Positions 1 through 8,234 of a stretch of DNA of 64,000 nt are shown here, piece after piece (position 1 is the first letter of the stretch; each line of letters starts with the position of its first letter). The position numbers and the translations under genes were made by a program. This DNA is from Pontimicrobium sp. SW4 (GTDB lineage: Bacteria > Bacteroidota > Bacteroidia > Flavobacteriales > Flavobacteriaceae): positions 2,418,001 through 2,482,000 of the forward strand of contig NZ_CP157199.1 in the NCBI RefSeq assembly GCF_039954625.1. Direction: 5' to 3'. The notes beneath the pieces are model-generated. The model was not told where the DNA came from. It saw only the letters and a program-made list of their open reading frames with translations, and searched no databases.

Positions 1-98
1 AAGGAGGCACTGAAGATCCAATGGTATTGTACAAACGTTTTCGTGGTCAAGAACCAAAACCTGAAGCTTTGTTGAGGCGTGCTGGGTTGTTGAAATAA
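1..98 (+). CDS. M3 family peptidase (peptidyl-dipeptidase Dcp-like), 3' end only
   Basis: The reading frame entering the window ends at a TAA at 96-98. Its last 31 residues include [15 protein letters not shown] and a closing Leu-Leu-Arg-Arg-Ala-Gly-Leu-Leu stretch. This is the characteristic C-terminus of M3 zinc peptidases of the Dcp/oligopeptidase A group (family knowledge), which cleave short peptides. The HExxH catalytic part lies outside the window, so the exact subfamily cannot be settled. The next gene starts 30 bases downstream on the same strand. Confidence 0.75.
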   Translation, partial: GGTEDPMVLYKRFRGQEPKPEALLRRAGLLK

Positions 99-127
99 GT
101 CAATCTGTTTATTCGTTAATTTGGAGT

Positions 128-901
128 ATGAGATTACTTAAAATCATTGGTCATATTCTATTTGTCGTCTTATTAACTATACTAACACAGGTTGGTGGTT
201 TAATTTGGTTAATCACAATTATAACATCATCAAAGATAAAAAAGAAAAAACGATTAGTTTTTCCTTTACTCTACTTAACTTTTAATATTTTAATAATCCC
301 TCCAATTGCTAAATTATTTGGACGCGAAAGACTTCCAGTTTTTAGTGAAAACGTAAAACCAAGAAATTGGGTTTATCCTCTATTATTTAGAAATTATGTA
401 AATCCAAACTTAAAAAATTTATTATTTGAAGATTCCAGTAAAAATGAAATAAATATTACATATCTAGATGCCAATTTTCCTTTTATTAATGGTTTCCCTC
501 TATTACCTCACCTTAGCCACAACGATGGAAAAAAGATTGACATATCTTTTATGTATTTAGACAAAGAAGGAAAACCAACTAATAAAAAACCTTCGGTCTC
601 TGGGTACGGTTTCTTTTCTAATTCTGAAGATAATTATTCAAATTCTACTTGTCTTGAAAAAGGATATTGGCAATATGATTACCCTAAATATCTAACTTTT
701 GGGACTATTAATGAGCTTGCTCTTGACGAAAAGGTTACAAAAAAACTAATTCAAAATCTCATTGCTTCTCCTATAACTCAAAAGATATTTATTGAACCTC
801 ACCTAAAGCAGTCATTAGGTTTATCTAACGAATCAAAAATTAGATTTCATGGTTGTGGAGCGGTTAGACATGATGATCATATTCATTTACAAATAAAATA
901 A
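128..901 (+). CDS. membrane-anchored LAS-type metallopeptidase-like protein
   Basis: This 257-residue protein has two hydrophobic segments at its N-terminus (about residues 5-33 and 43-62), with a Lys-rich stretch between them, followed by a soluble domain. The domain carries His131-x6-Asp138 (SHNDGKKIDIS) and a C-terminal HDDHIHLQ with His251 and His253. This HxxxxxxD plus HxH arrangement is the zinc-ligand pattern of LAS peptidases (VanX, MepA, Hedgehog fold), which cut peptidoglycan peptides. I therefore infer a cell-wall peptidase or a binding protein with that fold. Overall similarity outside the motifs is not recognisable to me. Its stop codon overlaps the palindromic operator of the next gene. 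Confidence 0.6.
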   Translation: MRLLKIIGHILFVVLLTILTQVGGLIWLITIITSSKIKKKKRLVFPLLYLTFNILIIPPIAKLFGRERLPVFSENVKPRNWVYPLLFRNYVNPNLKNLLFEDSSKNEINITYLDANFPFINGFPLLPHLSHNDGKKIDISFMYLDKEGKPTNKKPSVSGYGFFSNSEDNYSNSTCLEKGYWQYDYPKYLTFGTINELALDEKVTKKLIQNLIASPITQKIFIEPHLKQSLGLSNESKIRFHGCGAVRHDDHIHLQIK

Positions 902-925
902 ACTTTCAATAATTATTGAAAGTTT
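900..925. promoter_or_regulatory. perfect 26-bp palindrome, likely GbsR/MarR operator
   Basis: The two 13-base halves are exact reverse complements around 912/913. The core is ACTTTCA-N8-TGAAAGT (902-923). The right half-site overlaps the TTG (-33) of the promoter of the regulator gene, a position suited to autorepression. An identical ACTTTCA-N8-TGAAAGT occurs at 1468-1489 before the next operon. Confidence 0.65.
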
Positions 926-944
926 AAAAATTATTGTATATTTG
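916..944 (+). promoter_or_regulatory. Bacteroidota-type promoter of the GbsR-like gene
   Basis: TTG at 916-918, 18 bases, then TATATTTG at 937-944, matching the TAnnTTTG consensus. The start codon at 949 lies only 4 bases after the -7 element, so the transcript would be essentially leaderless. Confidence 0.6.
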
Positions 945-948
945 CCTT

Positions 949-1452
949 ATGGAATATCAAGAAGCAAAAGATAAATTTATTGGCACTTGGGGAAGTTTAG
1001 GCTCACTTTGGGGCATAAATAAGGCCATGGCACAGATTCAAGCACTCCTTTTTATTTCTACAAAACCCTTATCAATGGAAGATATTATGGAGCAACTTAA
1101 AATTTCTCGTGGTAATACAAGTATGAATTTAAGACAGCTTATTGATTGGGGAATTGTAACCAAAGAACTCATTCCAGGAGAGCGAAAAGAGTTTTTCACA
1201 ACCGAAAAAGATGTACAAGAACTAACTAGAATTATTGCGAAAGAACGTAGCCGAAGAGAAATTCAACCAGTCATAAAAGTACTTAACGATGTGTCTTCAA
1301 TCAAAGATGATGGTACTGAAAAAACTCAAGAGCTAATTAAACAAACGAAAGCATTGCATGACTTAACCTTTAATGCAGATTCTATGTTAAACAAATTAGT
1401 AACTCAAAAACAAAACTGGTTGACAAAGTCAATCATTAAACTCTTAAACTAA
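949..1452 (+). CDS. GbsR/MarR family transcriptional regulator
   Basis: A 167-residue winged-helix regulator starting at the ATG of MEYQEAKDKF; an upstream in-frame TTG at 934 would lie inside the promoter and is rejected. The N-terminal segment WGSLGSLWGINKAMAQIQALL followed by a helix-turn-helix (about residues 45-80, SMEDIMEQLKISRGNTSMNL) and a wing matches the GbsR branch of MarR regulators. The C-terminal third is helical and Lys/Glu-rich, as expected for dimerisation. It sits between two copies of one palindrome, so I infer that it represses itself and the downstream membrane protein/epimerase/DUF2071 operon. The effector is unknown. Confidence 0.8.
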   Translation: MEYQEAKDKFIGTWGSLGSLWGINKAMAQIQALLFISTKPLSMEDIMEQLKISRGNTSMNLRQLIDWGIVTKELIPGERKEFFTTEKDVQELTRIIAKERSRREIQPVIKVLNDVSSIKDDGTEKTQELIKQTKALHDLTFNADSMLNKLVTQKQNWLTKSIIKLLN

Positions 1453-1467
1453 AAAAATTTAAACTAT

Positions 1468-1489
1468 ACTTTCAATTTTTTCTGAAAGT
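1468..1489. promoter_or_regulatory. second copy of the ACTTTCA-N8-TGAAAGT operator
   Basis: The arms are identical in sequence and spacing to those at 902-923, and the site lies 14 bases upstream of the start codon of the 1504 operon. The N8 spacer differs, so conservation is confined to the symmetric half-sites, as expected for a protein-binding site and not for a duplication. Confidence 0.6.
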
Positions 1490-1503
1490 TTAAAATACAT
1501 AAA

Positions 1504-1839
1504 ATGAAAATACTATACATTCTAAACAAAGCAATATTAATAATAACTGCAATATTATATCTTACACTGTTTCTAGGGCTTTATTCACAAATTGTTTTAG
1601 GTTTAATGCAAGTGTTTACTTCAATTATACTTTTGTTCTATTGGAAAAAAATTAAACAACAATTAAGAATAAAACTATATAAATACTGGATAATCATATC
1701 TATATATGGATTATTATGGCTTATTGATTGGAATGCTTCTATTGAATTATATGTATTTGTTTTTGGAGTTATAGCAATTCCTTTATGCATTGCAGTCTAC
1801 TTTTTATCTATTCTAAACAAAATATATAAGACACAATGA
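1504..1839 (+). CDS. small four-helix membrane protein, function unknown
   Basis: This 111-residue protein is almost wholly hydrophobic, with four predicted transmembrane helices (about residues 5-22, 25-45, 58-75 and 80-103) and short basic loops such as KKIKQQLRIKLYK. No enzymatic motif is visible. It is the first gene of a three-gene operon: its TGA overlaps the ATG of the epimerase gene (ATGA). The operator 14 bases upstream of its start suggests control by the adjacent GbsR-like regulator. I do not recognise a family. Confidence 0.7.
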   Translation: MKILYILNKAILIITAILYLTLFLGLYSQIVLGLMQVFTSIILLFYWKKIKQQLRIKLYKYWIIISIYGLLWLIDWNASIELYVFVFGVIAIPLCIAVYFLSILNKIYKTQ

Positions 1840-2735
1840 AAACAATAATTATAGCAGGTGGAAGTGGTTTTTTAGGACAAGTTCTTGAAGACTACTTTAC
1901 ACAAAAAGGTTACAAGCTTATAATTTTAACTAGAAAGCCTAAAAAAGAAAATGACATTTATTGGAATGGAAACGATTTAGGTGAATGGACAATTGCCATA
2001 GAGAATTCAGATGTATTGATTAACCTTACAGGAAAATCCGTTGATTGTAGATATAATGAGAAAAACAAGAAACGTATTTATGATTCTAGAATCAACTCAA
2101 CGAATATTTTAGGTTTGGCAATTAATCTTTGTGAGAATCCGCCAAAACTTTGGATGAATGCATCCACTGCTACTATTTACCGTGATTCTTATGACCAAGA
2201 AATGAATGAAGATAATGGCGAAATAGGAGATGATTTTTCAATGAACATTGCCAAATCATGGGAAAATGCCTTCTACTCTATTACCAATCCAAAGACTCGA
2301 AAGATTGCATTGCGAACTGCTATCGTACTTGGAAAGAACGGAGGTGCTTTTAAACCTCTAAAAACTCTAACAAAATTAGGATTGGGAGGAAAACAAGGAC
2401 ACGGAAAGCAAAAAGTAAGTTGGATTCATGAGTTGGACTTTGCTAGAGCAGTTGAGTTTCTAATTAATAATAAAAACTTAAACGGCAACTTTAATGTATG
2501 CGTTCCAAAACCTACAAACAATAAGACCTTAATGAAAAGCTTACAGAAATCATTAGGAATACCATTTGGAATTCCTCAACCAAAAGCATTATTAAAATTT
2601 GGAGCAAAAGTAATTGGAACAGAAACCGAATTAATCTTAAAAAGTAGAAATGTAATTCCAGAACGATTATTAAATCAAGGCTTTACGTTTAAATTCGAAA
2701 ATATTAATCTTGCAACAAAAAACTTAATATCATGA
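1836..2735 (+). CDS. TIGR01777 family NAD(P)-dependent epimerase
   Basis: A 299-residue Rossmann-fold protein with the nucleotide-binding motif GGSGFLG at residues 8-14, followed by the extended-SDR pattern DVLINLTGKSVDCRY and NASTATIY. This matches the TIGR01777 (YfcH/SDR39U1-like) family, in which the classical YxxxK catalytic pair is not preserved. The substrate is unknown across the family. Start and stop overlap the neighbouring genes by four bases each, indicating translational coupling. Partnership with a DUF2071 protein and a GbsR-like regulator suggests a small stress or surface-related module; that role is inference. Confidence 0.85.
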   Translation: MKTIIIAGGSGFLGQVLEDYFTQKGYKLIILTRKPKKENDIYWNGNDLGEWTIAIENSDVLINLTGKSVDCRYNEKNKKRIYDSRINSTNILGLAINLCENPPKLWMNASTATIYRDSYDQEMNEDNGEIGDDFSMNIAKSWENAFYSITNPKTRKIALRTAIVLGKNGGAFKPLKTLTKLGLGGKQGHGKQKVSWIHELDFARAVEFLINNKNLNGNFNVCVPKPTNNKTLMKSLQKSLGIPFGIPQPKALLKFGAKVIGTETELILKSRNVIPERLLNQGFTFKFENINLATKNLIS

Positions 2736-3433
2736 GCTTTCTAACTGCAAAATGGGAAAATCTTATAATGGCTAATTATGTCATAAATTCAGAAATACTA
2801 AAGCCACATATACCTTCTGGTACTCAACTTGATTTTTTTGAAGGGAACTGCTACATAAGTTTAGTCGGTTTTATGTTTAAAAACACTAAGGTCTTGGGTA
2901 TTAAAATGCCATATCATATCAACTTTGAAAAAGTCAATCTTCGATTTTATGTGAAGAGAAATGATAAACGCGGTGTCGTTTTTATTAAAGAAATAGTACC
3001 CAAACCTTTAATAACTTTTATTGCTAACTCATTATATAATGAGCATTATCAAACTTGTAAAATGAAACATGATGAAGATAACACTAACAATCATTATAGT
3101 TATCATTGGAAAATTAAAGAAAAATGGCAGTCTCTTTCAGTAAAGACAAAACAAAATACTATTCCAATAATTGAAAACTCTGAAGCTGAATTTATAGCAG
3201 AACATTACTATGGTTACACCAAAGGCAAGCACAAAACTTTTGAGTATGAGGTTAAGCACCCAAAGTGGAAGCAAAAGGAGATTATTAATTATGATATTAA
3301 TGTTAATTTCGCAGCAAATTATGGTTCAGAATTTAGAATGTTAAATCAATTAATGCCAAAATCAGTGTTTTTAGCAACAGGTTCTGACATTTCAGTTGAA
3401 AACAAGCGTATCATAAATCCTATCTATACATAA
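2732..3433 (+). CDS. DUF2071 (YqjF-like) protein
   Basis: This 233-residue soluble protein opens with FLTAKWENLIMANYVI and LKPHIPSGTQLDFFEG and continues through FYVKRNDKRGVVFIKE, the features of the DUF2071/YqjF family (related to the acetoacetate-decarboxylase fold). Members have no established reaction. The ATG lies inside the TGA of the epimerase gene. It closes the operon; no clear terminator hairpin follows before the sigma-factor promoter about 45 bases on. Confidence 0.8.
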   Translation: MSFLTAKWENLIMANYVINSEILKPHIPSGTQLDFFEGNCYISLVGFMFKNTKVLGIKMPYHINFEKVNLRFYVKRNDKRGVVFIKEIVPKPLITFIANSLYNEHYQTCKMKHDEDNTNNHYSYHWKIKEKWQSLSVKTKQNTIPIIENSEAEFIAEHYYGYTKGKHKTFEYEVKHPKWKQKEIINYDINVNFAANYGSEFRMLNQLMPKSVFLATGSDISVENKRIINPIYT

Positions 3434-3479
3434 TAATCCTAAACTTATTATAAAAACAGTACAAGTCCACTTTTTATCC

Positions 3480-3487
3480 TATTTTTG
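3480..3487 (+). promoter_or_regulatory. -7 promoter element of the sigma-factor gene
   Basis: TATTTTTG fits TAnnTTTG and lies 26 bases before the sigma-factor ATG. A matching TTG at the usual spacing is not evident, so only the -7 element is called. Confidence 0.45.
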
Positions 3488-3513
3488 AAAGAGTAAAAAA
3501 TTAACAGCAATCT

Positions 3514-4068
3514 ATGTCAGGTCACAAAATAAATCCCAATATGTGGATAGATTTGTATTCAGATTATCTTTTTAATTACACTATTACACGTGTAAGAGAC
3601 AGAGAGACTGCTCAAGATTTAGTACAAGAAACTTTTTTTGCAGGTTTAAAATCCATGAAAAACTTTAAAGGTGAAGCAAGTGAACGTACTTGGTTAATCT
3701 CTATTTTAAAGCGAAAAATAATTGACCATTATAGAAAAATAAATTCTAATAAAGGCAAGGCCGAAGTTAGAATGAATTTAAATTTTGATGGCGAGAATGA
3801 AGGTGATTGGATAGAACAACGTGTAGCTGACCCTTATGATAAAACTGCAGAAAATAATTTAGAAAACACCGAGCTTGGTTTGGCTATTCATAATTGCATA
3901 AGTAAATTACCAACAAAACAAGCTGAAGTTTTTAAAATGAAAACATTATTAGGTTACGAGACAGAAACTATTTGTAATGAATTGGGTATCACGGCGTCTA
4001 ATCTTTGGGTAATAATACATAGAGCCAGAACAGCTTTGGCATCTTGTATGGAAAAAAATTGGTTTTAA
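3514..4068 (+). CDS. ECF-type RNA polymerase sigma factor
   Basis: This 184-residue protein has an ECF sigma region 2 (about residues 10-75, including RETAQDLVQETFFAGL and ERTWLISILKRKIIDHYRK) and a region 4 helix-turn-helix (about 125-180, LPTKQAEVFKMKTLLGYE and ITASNLWVIIHRARTAL). It would direct RNA polymerase to a small set of promoters. A long acidic linker (about 85-115) separates the regions. The next gene starts 9 bases downstream and encodes a short Cys/His protein resembling a zinc-binding anti-sigma factor, so the pair probably forms one regulatory unit. The target promoters and signal are not visible. Confidence 0.85.
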   Translation: MSGHKINPNMWIDLYSDYLFNYTITRVRDRETAQDLVQETFFAGLKSMKNFKGEASERTWLISILKRKIIDHYRKINSNKGKAEVRMNLNFDGENEGDWIEQRVADPYDKTAENNLENTELGLAIHNCISKLPTKQAEVFKMKTLLGYETETICNELGITASNLWVIIHRARTALASCMEKNWF

Positions 4069-4077
4069 TATAGAATA

Positions 4078-4338
4078 ATGAGTAAAGGTTTTAAATTATT
4101 TGTTTCATGCGATAAAGCAGCTCATACTTGTGACAAAACACAGTATAATGAGGCTTCACTGTGGGATAAAATCAAGCTTAATATTCATCTTATTTATTGT
4201 AAAGCTTGTAGAAAATATTCTGCCAACAATGCTAAGCTTACCGAGCTTACACGTAAACCTGAAGTAGATTGCCTTAAGCATTGTGAAAAAGAAAAACTTG
4301 AAACTAATTTTCAAAAAGAATTAAAGAGTCATCAATAA
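4078..4338 (+). CDS. small zf-HC2-like protein, putative anti-sigma factor
   Basis: An 86-residue protein with HLIYCKACRKY near its middle, an HxxxCxxC motif typical of zinc-binding anti-sigma domains, and additional Cys/His residues in the N-terminal part (CDKAAHTCDK). It has no transmembrane helix, unlike many anti-sigma factors. Placement 9 bases after an ECF sigma gene supports a role in holding that sigma factor. Such small proteins next to gcvP can be misnamed glycine dehydrogenase by annotation transfer; nothing in the sequence supports that. Its 3' end overlaps the convergent gene by 7 bases. Confidence 0.7.
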   Translation: MSKGFKLFVSCDKAAHTCDKTQYNEASLWDKIKLNIHLIYCKACRKYSANNAKLTELTRKPEVDCLKHCEKEKLETNFQKELKSHQ

Positions 4339-5162
4339 TTAGCCGTTACTAAAATTGCCCATAGTATAGGAATACCTTCTACCCAAAATCCACTAAAATA
4401 CTTCTTTTGATTAATATTACTAAGCACTAAAGACGCTAATAACAACACACATATTACTCCTAAAATAATTGTCTTTTTTATCCAAAATTCGTCTTTAAAA
4501 AACTCTAAAAAAAAAATAAGCATGATCAACAAAACTCCAATTGTTTTGGTTCTTGAAATACCTATACGTTGAGGAATTGTTGACAGTTTTAAACTATCAT
4601 ATCTCATATCTCGAATTTCAAAAGGCAATATAGCGATAATAACATATAAATAACGTTGAATTGCCTCGACTAAAACATCATTATCTAGACTATAATTTTC
4701 ATTTAGTAGTGGAATAATTACAGTAACACACATCCAAACAAAAGCTATCACATAGATTTTTAAACCACTTATTGCTCTTAAATTACCAGCTTCCATAAAT
4801 ATTTTTTTAGGAAGAAACGGAATTGCATATAAAAATGTAATAATGCCTAAAGCTCCGAAATAAATTATAGTTTGTCCTTTTAGTTTGAAGGTAAAATATA
4901 CCAAACCTAAAAAACACAAAAACGAAAATATTTGAATATACTTTAACCAACTCGCTAAACTTCTATGATGGAATTTTGCTAACCCAAAATACTTCACGAA
5001 ATTGTAACCAGTAACAGTAGCAAAAAAAATAAAATATATAAAATCTAAATTGACTCCAACATTAAAATTTAATAATGTCACCCAAACCAATCCGCATACA
5101 GCCAATGCAACATGAATACTACTATTAATGTAAAAATCAAAAAGCCTTTTTAACACTTGCAT
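4332..5162 (-). CDS. UbiA-like polytopic membrane protein
   Basis: This 276-residue protein has about eight to nine hydrophobic helices. A loop reads EIRDMRYDSLKLSTIPQRIG, resembling the second Asp-rich motif of UbiA prenyltransferases (RDxxxDxxxGxxTLPxxxG). The first Asp-rich motif (NDxxDxxxD) is not apparent: the corresponding early loop reads NFVKYFGLAKFHHR. It may therefore be a divergent UbiA-fold protein that does not use the standard Mg-diphosphate site. It converges on the sigma/anti-sigma pair and diverges from gcvP. Confidence 0.55.
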   Translation of the reverse strand: MQVLKRLFDFYINSSIHVALAVCGLVWVTLLNFNVGVNLDFIYFIFFATVTGYNFVKYFGLAKFHHRSLASWLKYIQIFSFLCFLGLVYFTFKLKGQTIIYFGALGIITFLYAIPFLPKKIFMEAGNLRAISGLKIYVIAFVWMCVTVIIPLLNENYSLDNDVLVEAIQRYLYVIIAILPFEIRDMRYDSLKLSTIPQRIGISRTKTIGVLLIMLIFFLEFFKDEFWIKKTIILGVICVLLLASLVLSNINQKKYFSGFWVEGIPILWAILVTANY

Positions 5163-5248
5163 AATACAAATTTAGTTAAACTGTTAATAATGACTTAAAA
5201 TGGTTAAAAACTTTCATTATTAGTATATTAAAACCGCATTTATTTCCT

Positions 5249-5256
5249 TAGTTTTG
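5249..5256 (+). promoter_or_regulatory. -7 promoter element of gcvP
   Basis: TAGTTTTG matches TAnnTTTG and lies 24 bases upstream of the ATG at 5281. No convincing -33 TTG is present, and no glycine riboswitch fold was recognised in the 118-base divergent gap. Confidence 0.5.
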
Positions 5257-5280
5257 TTCATCAAAAATCAACCTTTTAGT

Positions 5281-8130
5281 ATGAATATAGATTCGTTTGC
5301 ACTACGCCACATTGGACCTAGAACTAGTGACCATGAGGCAATGCTCAATACCATTGGAGCATCTTCAATAGACCAACTTATTACTGAAACCATTCCAGAT
5401 AACATCAGATTACAGCAACCGCTTAATTTGAATGCTGCTATGAGTGAGCAAGAGTACTTGCAACATATACATGATTTAGCTTCAAAAAACAAAGTATATA
5501 AATCATACATCGGATTGGGTTACTATCCTTCTAATTTACCTGCAGTTATTCAGCGAAATATTTTAGAAAATCCAGGTTGGTATACAGCTTACACACCTTA
5601 CCAAGCCGAAATTGCTCAAGGTCGTTTAGAAGCTCTTTTAAATTTCCAAACCATGGTGACTGACCTAACTGGTATGGAAATAGCTAACGCCTCATTGCTA
5701 GATGAAAGTACTGCAGCTGCTGAAGCTATGGCTTTACTCTTTGCTGTAAGAGAACGTCAACAAAAGAAAGACAATATTGTTAAGCTTTTTGTTGATGAAC
5801 AAATTTTACCGCAAACATTATCACTTTTACAAACAAGATCTAATCCTTTAGGTATAGAATTGGTAGTTGGCAATTCAAATAGTTTTGATTTTTCATCAGA
5901 TTATTTCGCAGCTATTGTTCAATATCCAGGAAAAGACGGACAAATAAATGATATTGCATCATTCATATCAAAAGCAAATGCAGCTGATATTAAAGTAGCA
6001 GTAGCTGCCGATATTTTAAGTTTAGTAAAACTTGAAGCTCCTGGAAAGTTTGGAGCTGATGTTGTCGTTGGAACCACACAACGCTTTGGAATCCCAATGG
6101 GTTATGGAGGTCCTCATGCAGCTTATTTTGCAACTAAAGAAGAATATAAAAGAAATATACCAGGACGAATTATAGGTGTTACCAAAGATACCAATGGAAA
6201 TCGCGCATTAAGAATGGCTTTACAAACTCGTGAGCAACATATTAAGCGTGATAAAGCAACCTCAAACATCTGTACTGCTCAAGTATTATTAGCAGTTATG
6301 GCTGGAATGTACGCTGTGTATCATGGCCCAAAAGGATTAGAATATATTGCTAACAAAGTACACAATGCAGCTTCTAATTTGGATAATGCATTACAAGGTT
6401 TAGGCTTTGCACAAGAAAATTCAGCATATTTTGACACTTTAAAAGTAAAAGCTAATGCTGATAAAGTAAAAGCTATCGCAGAAACTAAAGGTGTTAATTT
6501 TTATTATCCTGATGCTGATACTGTGACTATTTCGTTGAATGAAACAACGACTCTTTCAGACGTAAATACAATTATTTCAATTTTTGCAGAAGTTGCAGGT
6601 AAAACTCCTGAAAAGTTAACTTCAATTACATCTTCAAATAATATTTTAGAGGCTGCAAAAAGAACATCAGAATTTTTAGAAAACGAAGTGTTTAATACGT
6701 ACCATTCTGAAACTGATTTAATGCGCTATATAAAATCATTGGAACGTAAAGATCTATCTTTAAACCATTCCATGATTTCTTTAGGCTCATGTACAATGAA
6801 GCTTAATGCCGCAGCTGAAATGCTACCATTAAGTTGGTCTAATTGGGGAAATATTCATCCATTTGCACCATTAAATCAAGTGGAAGGTTATTTGACAGTT
6901 CTTAAGAAACTAGAAGATCAACTAACAGAAATTACAGGATTTTCTGACACATCTTTACAACCAAATTCTGGTGCTCAAGGTGAATATGCTGGACTAATGG
7001 TAATAAAGGCATACCACGAATCTCGTGGTGATCATCATAGAAATATTTGCTTAATTCCATCATCAGCACACGGAACAAATCCTGCAAGTGCAGTTATGGC
7101 TGGAATGAAGGTTGTAGTTACTAAATCTACAGAAGAAGGTAATATTGATGTTGACGATTTAAGAGAAAAAGCCGAATTACATAAAGATAATTTGTCAGCT
7201 TTAATGGTAACATACCCATCTACTCACGGTGTTTATGAATCTGCAATTAAAGAAATTACTCAAATTATCCATGATAATGGTGGACAAGTCTATATGGATG
7301 GTGCCAACATGAATGCTCAAGTAGGATTGACTAATCCTGGAAATATTGGTGCAGATGTTTGTCATTTAAACTTGCACAAGACTTTTGCTATTCCTCATGG
7401 TGGTGGTGGTCCAGGTGTTGGACCAATTTGCGTTGCTAAACAATTAGTACCATTTTTACCAGGAAATCCAATAGTGAATGTAGGAGGAGAAAAAGGTATA
7501 ACAGCTATTTCTGCAGCACCTTATGGCTCTGCTCTAGCATGTTTAATTTCTTATGGTTATATCTGTATGCTAGGTGCCGAAGGTCTTACTCAGTCTACTA
7601 AAATTGCCATTTTAAATGCAAACTATTTAAAGCAGCGTTTAGAAGGCCATTTCGATACTTTATATTCAGGTGAAAGAGGTCGTGCTGCTCACGAAATGAT
7701 TGTAGACTGTAGAGCTTTTAAAGCACATGGTATTGAAGTTGTAGATATTGCGAAACGTTTAATGGATTATGGTTTCCACGCACCAACAGTATCTTTCCCT
7801 GTAGCTGGAACCTTAATGATTGAACCAACCGAAAGTGAAAATAAAGCAGAAATAGATCGTTTTTGTGATGCCATGATTTCTATTAGAAAAGAAATTGAAT
7901 TAGCAGACAAGGATAATCCAAATAATGTGCTTAAAAATGCACCACATACAATGACTATGTTAACTGCTGACACTTGGGATTTACCATATAGCAGAACTGA
8001 AGCTGCATTCCCTCTGGATTATGTATACGAGAACAAGTTTTGGCCAAGCGTAAGACGTGTGGATGATGCTTTTGGAGATAGAAATTTAATTTGTACATGT
8101 GCACCAATTGAAGACTTCATAGAAGCTTAA
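5281..8130 (+). CDS. gcvP: glycine dehydrogenase (aminomethyl-transferring), P protein
   Basis: A 949-residue single-chain P protein of the glycine cleavage system. It decarboxylates glycine with pyridoxal phosphate and passes the aminomethyl group to lipoylated H protein. The start is the ATG of [12 protein letters not shown]; an upstream in-frame TTG overlaps the -7 promoter element. The N-terminal half holds [19 protein letters not shown] and the C-terminal half the PLP-lysine motif [15 protein letters not shown] with Lys700. Length is normal for the fused form. The H and T proteins are not in the window, so the gene stands alone, as is usual in this group. Confidence 0.97.
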   Translation: MNIDSFALRHIGPRTSDHEAMLNTIGASSIDQLITETIPDNIRLQQPLNLNAAMSEQEYLQHIHDLASKNKVYKSYIGLGYYPSNLPAVIQRNILENPGWYTAYTPYQAEIAQGRLEALLNFQTMVTDLTGMEIANASLLDESTAAAEAMALLFAVRERQQKKDNIVKLFVDEQILPQTLSLLQTRSNPLGIELVVGNSNSFDFSSDYFAAIVQYPGKDGQINDIASFISKANAADIKVAVAADILSLVKLEAPGKFGADVVVGTTQRFGIPMGYGGPHAAYFATKEEYKRNIPGRIIGVTKDTNGNRALRMALQTREQHIKRDKATSNICTAQVLLAVMAGMYAVYHGPKGLEYIANKVHNAASNLDNALQGLGFAQENSAYFDTLKVKANADKVKAIAETKGVNFYYPDADTVTISLNETTTLSDVNTIISIFAEVAGKTPEKLTSITSSNNILEAAKRTSEFLENEVFNTYHSETDLMRYIKSLERKDLSLNHSMISLGSCTMKLNAAAEMLPLSWSNWGNIHPFAPLNQVEGYLTVLKKLEDQLTEITGFSDTSLQPNSGAQGEYAGLMVIKAYHESRGDHHRNICLIPSSAHGTNPASAVMAGMKVVVTKSTEEGNIDVDDLREKAELHKDNLSALMVTYPSTHGVYESAIKEITQIIHDNGGQVYMDGANMNAQVGLTNPGNIGADVCHLNLHKTFAIPHGGGGPGVGPICVAKQLVPFLPGNPIVNVGGEKGITAISAAPYGSALACLISYGYICMLGAEGLTQSTKIAILNANYLKQRLEGHFDTLYSGERGRAAHEMIVDCRAFKAHGIEVVDIAKRLMDYGFHAPTVSFPVAGTLMIEPTESENKAEIDRFCDAMISIRKEIELADKDNPNNVLKNAPHTMTMLTADTWDLPYSRTEAAFPLDYVYENKFWPSVRRVDDAFGDRNLICTCAPIEDFIEA

Positions 8131-8169
8131 TTTGTGCTTTGAACATCGTAAAAGAAAGGAAAACATTTT

Positions 8170-8223
8170 TTGCCTTTAATTTTTTGCTGTTATATTTATT
8201 ACATTAGCAAAAATTAAAGGCAA
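8170..8223. terminator. long stem-loop between gcvP and the KAS III gene
   Basis: The arm at 8170-8188 (TTGCCTTTAATTTTTTGCT) pairs with 8206-8223 (AGCAAAAATTAAAGGCAA) over 18 base pairs with one bulged T; the loop is 17 bases. A short T run (CTTTTTATT) follows. It can act as a gcvP terminator, but it is AT-rich and ends 11 bases before the next ATG, so a regulatory role for the downstream gene is equally possible. Confidence 0.5.
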
Positions 8224-8234
8224 CTTTTTATTAT

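Noticed and set aside
4078..4338. Small protein as a fragment of glycine dehydrogenase
   Set aside because: Its sequence is an HxxxCxxC zinc-finger type and has nothing in common with the intact gcvP nearby.
5163..5280. Glycine riboswitch before gcvP
   Set aside because: The gap is only 118 bases, AT-rich, and shows no tandem aptamer-like pairing; only a -7 promoter element is supported.
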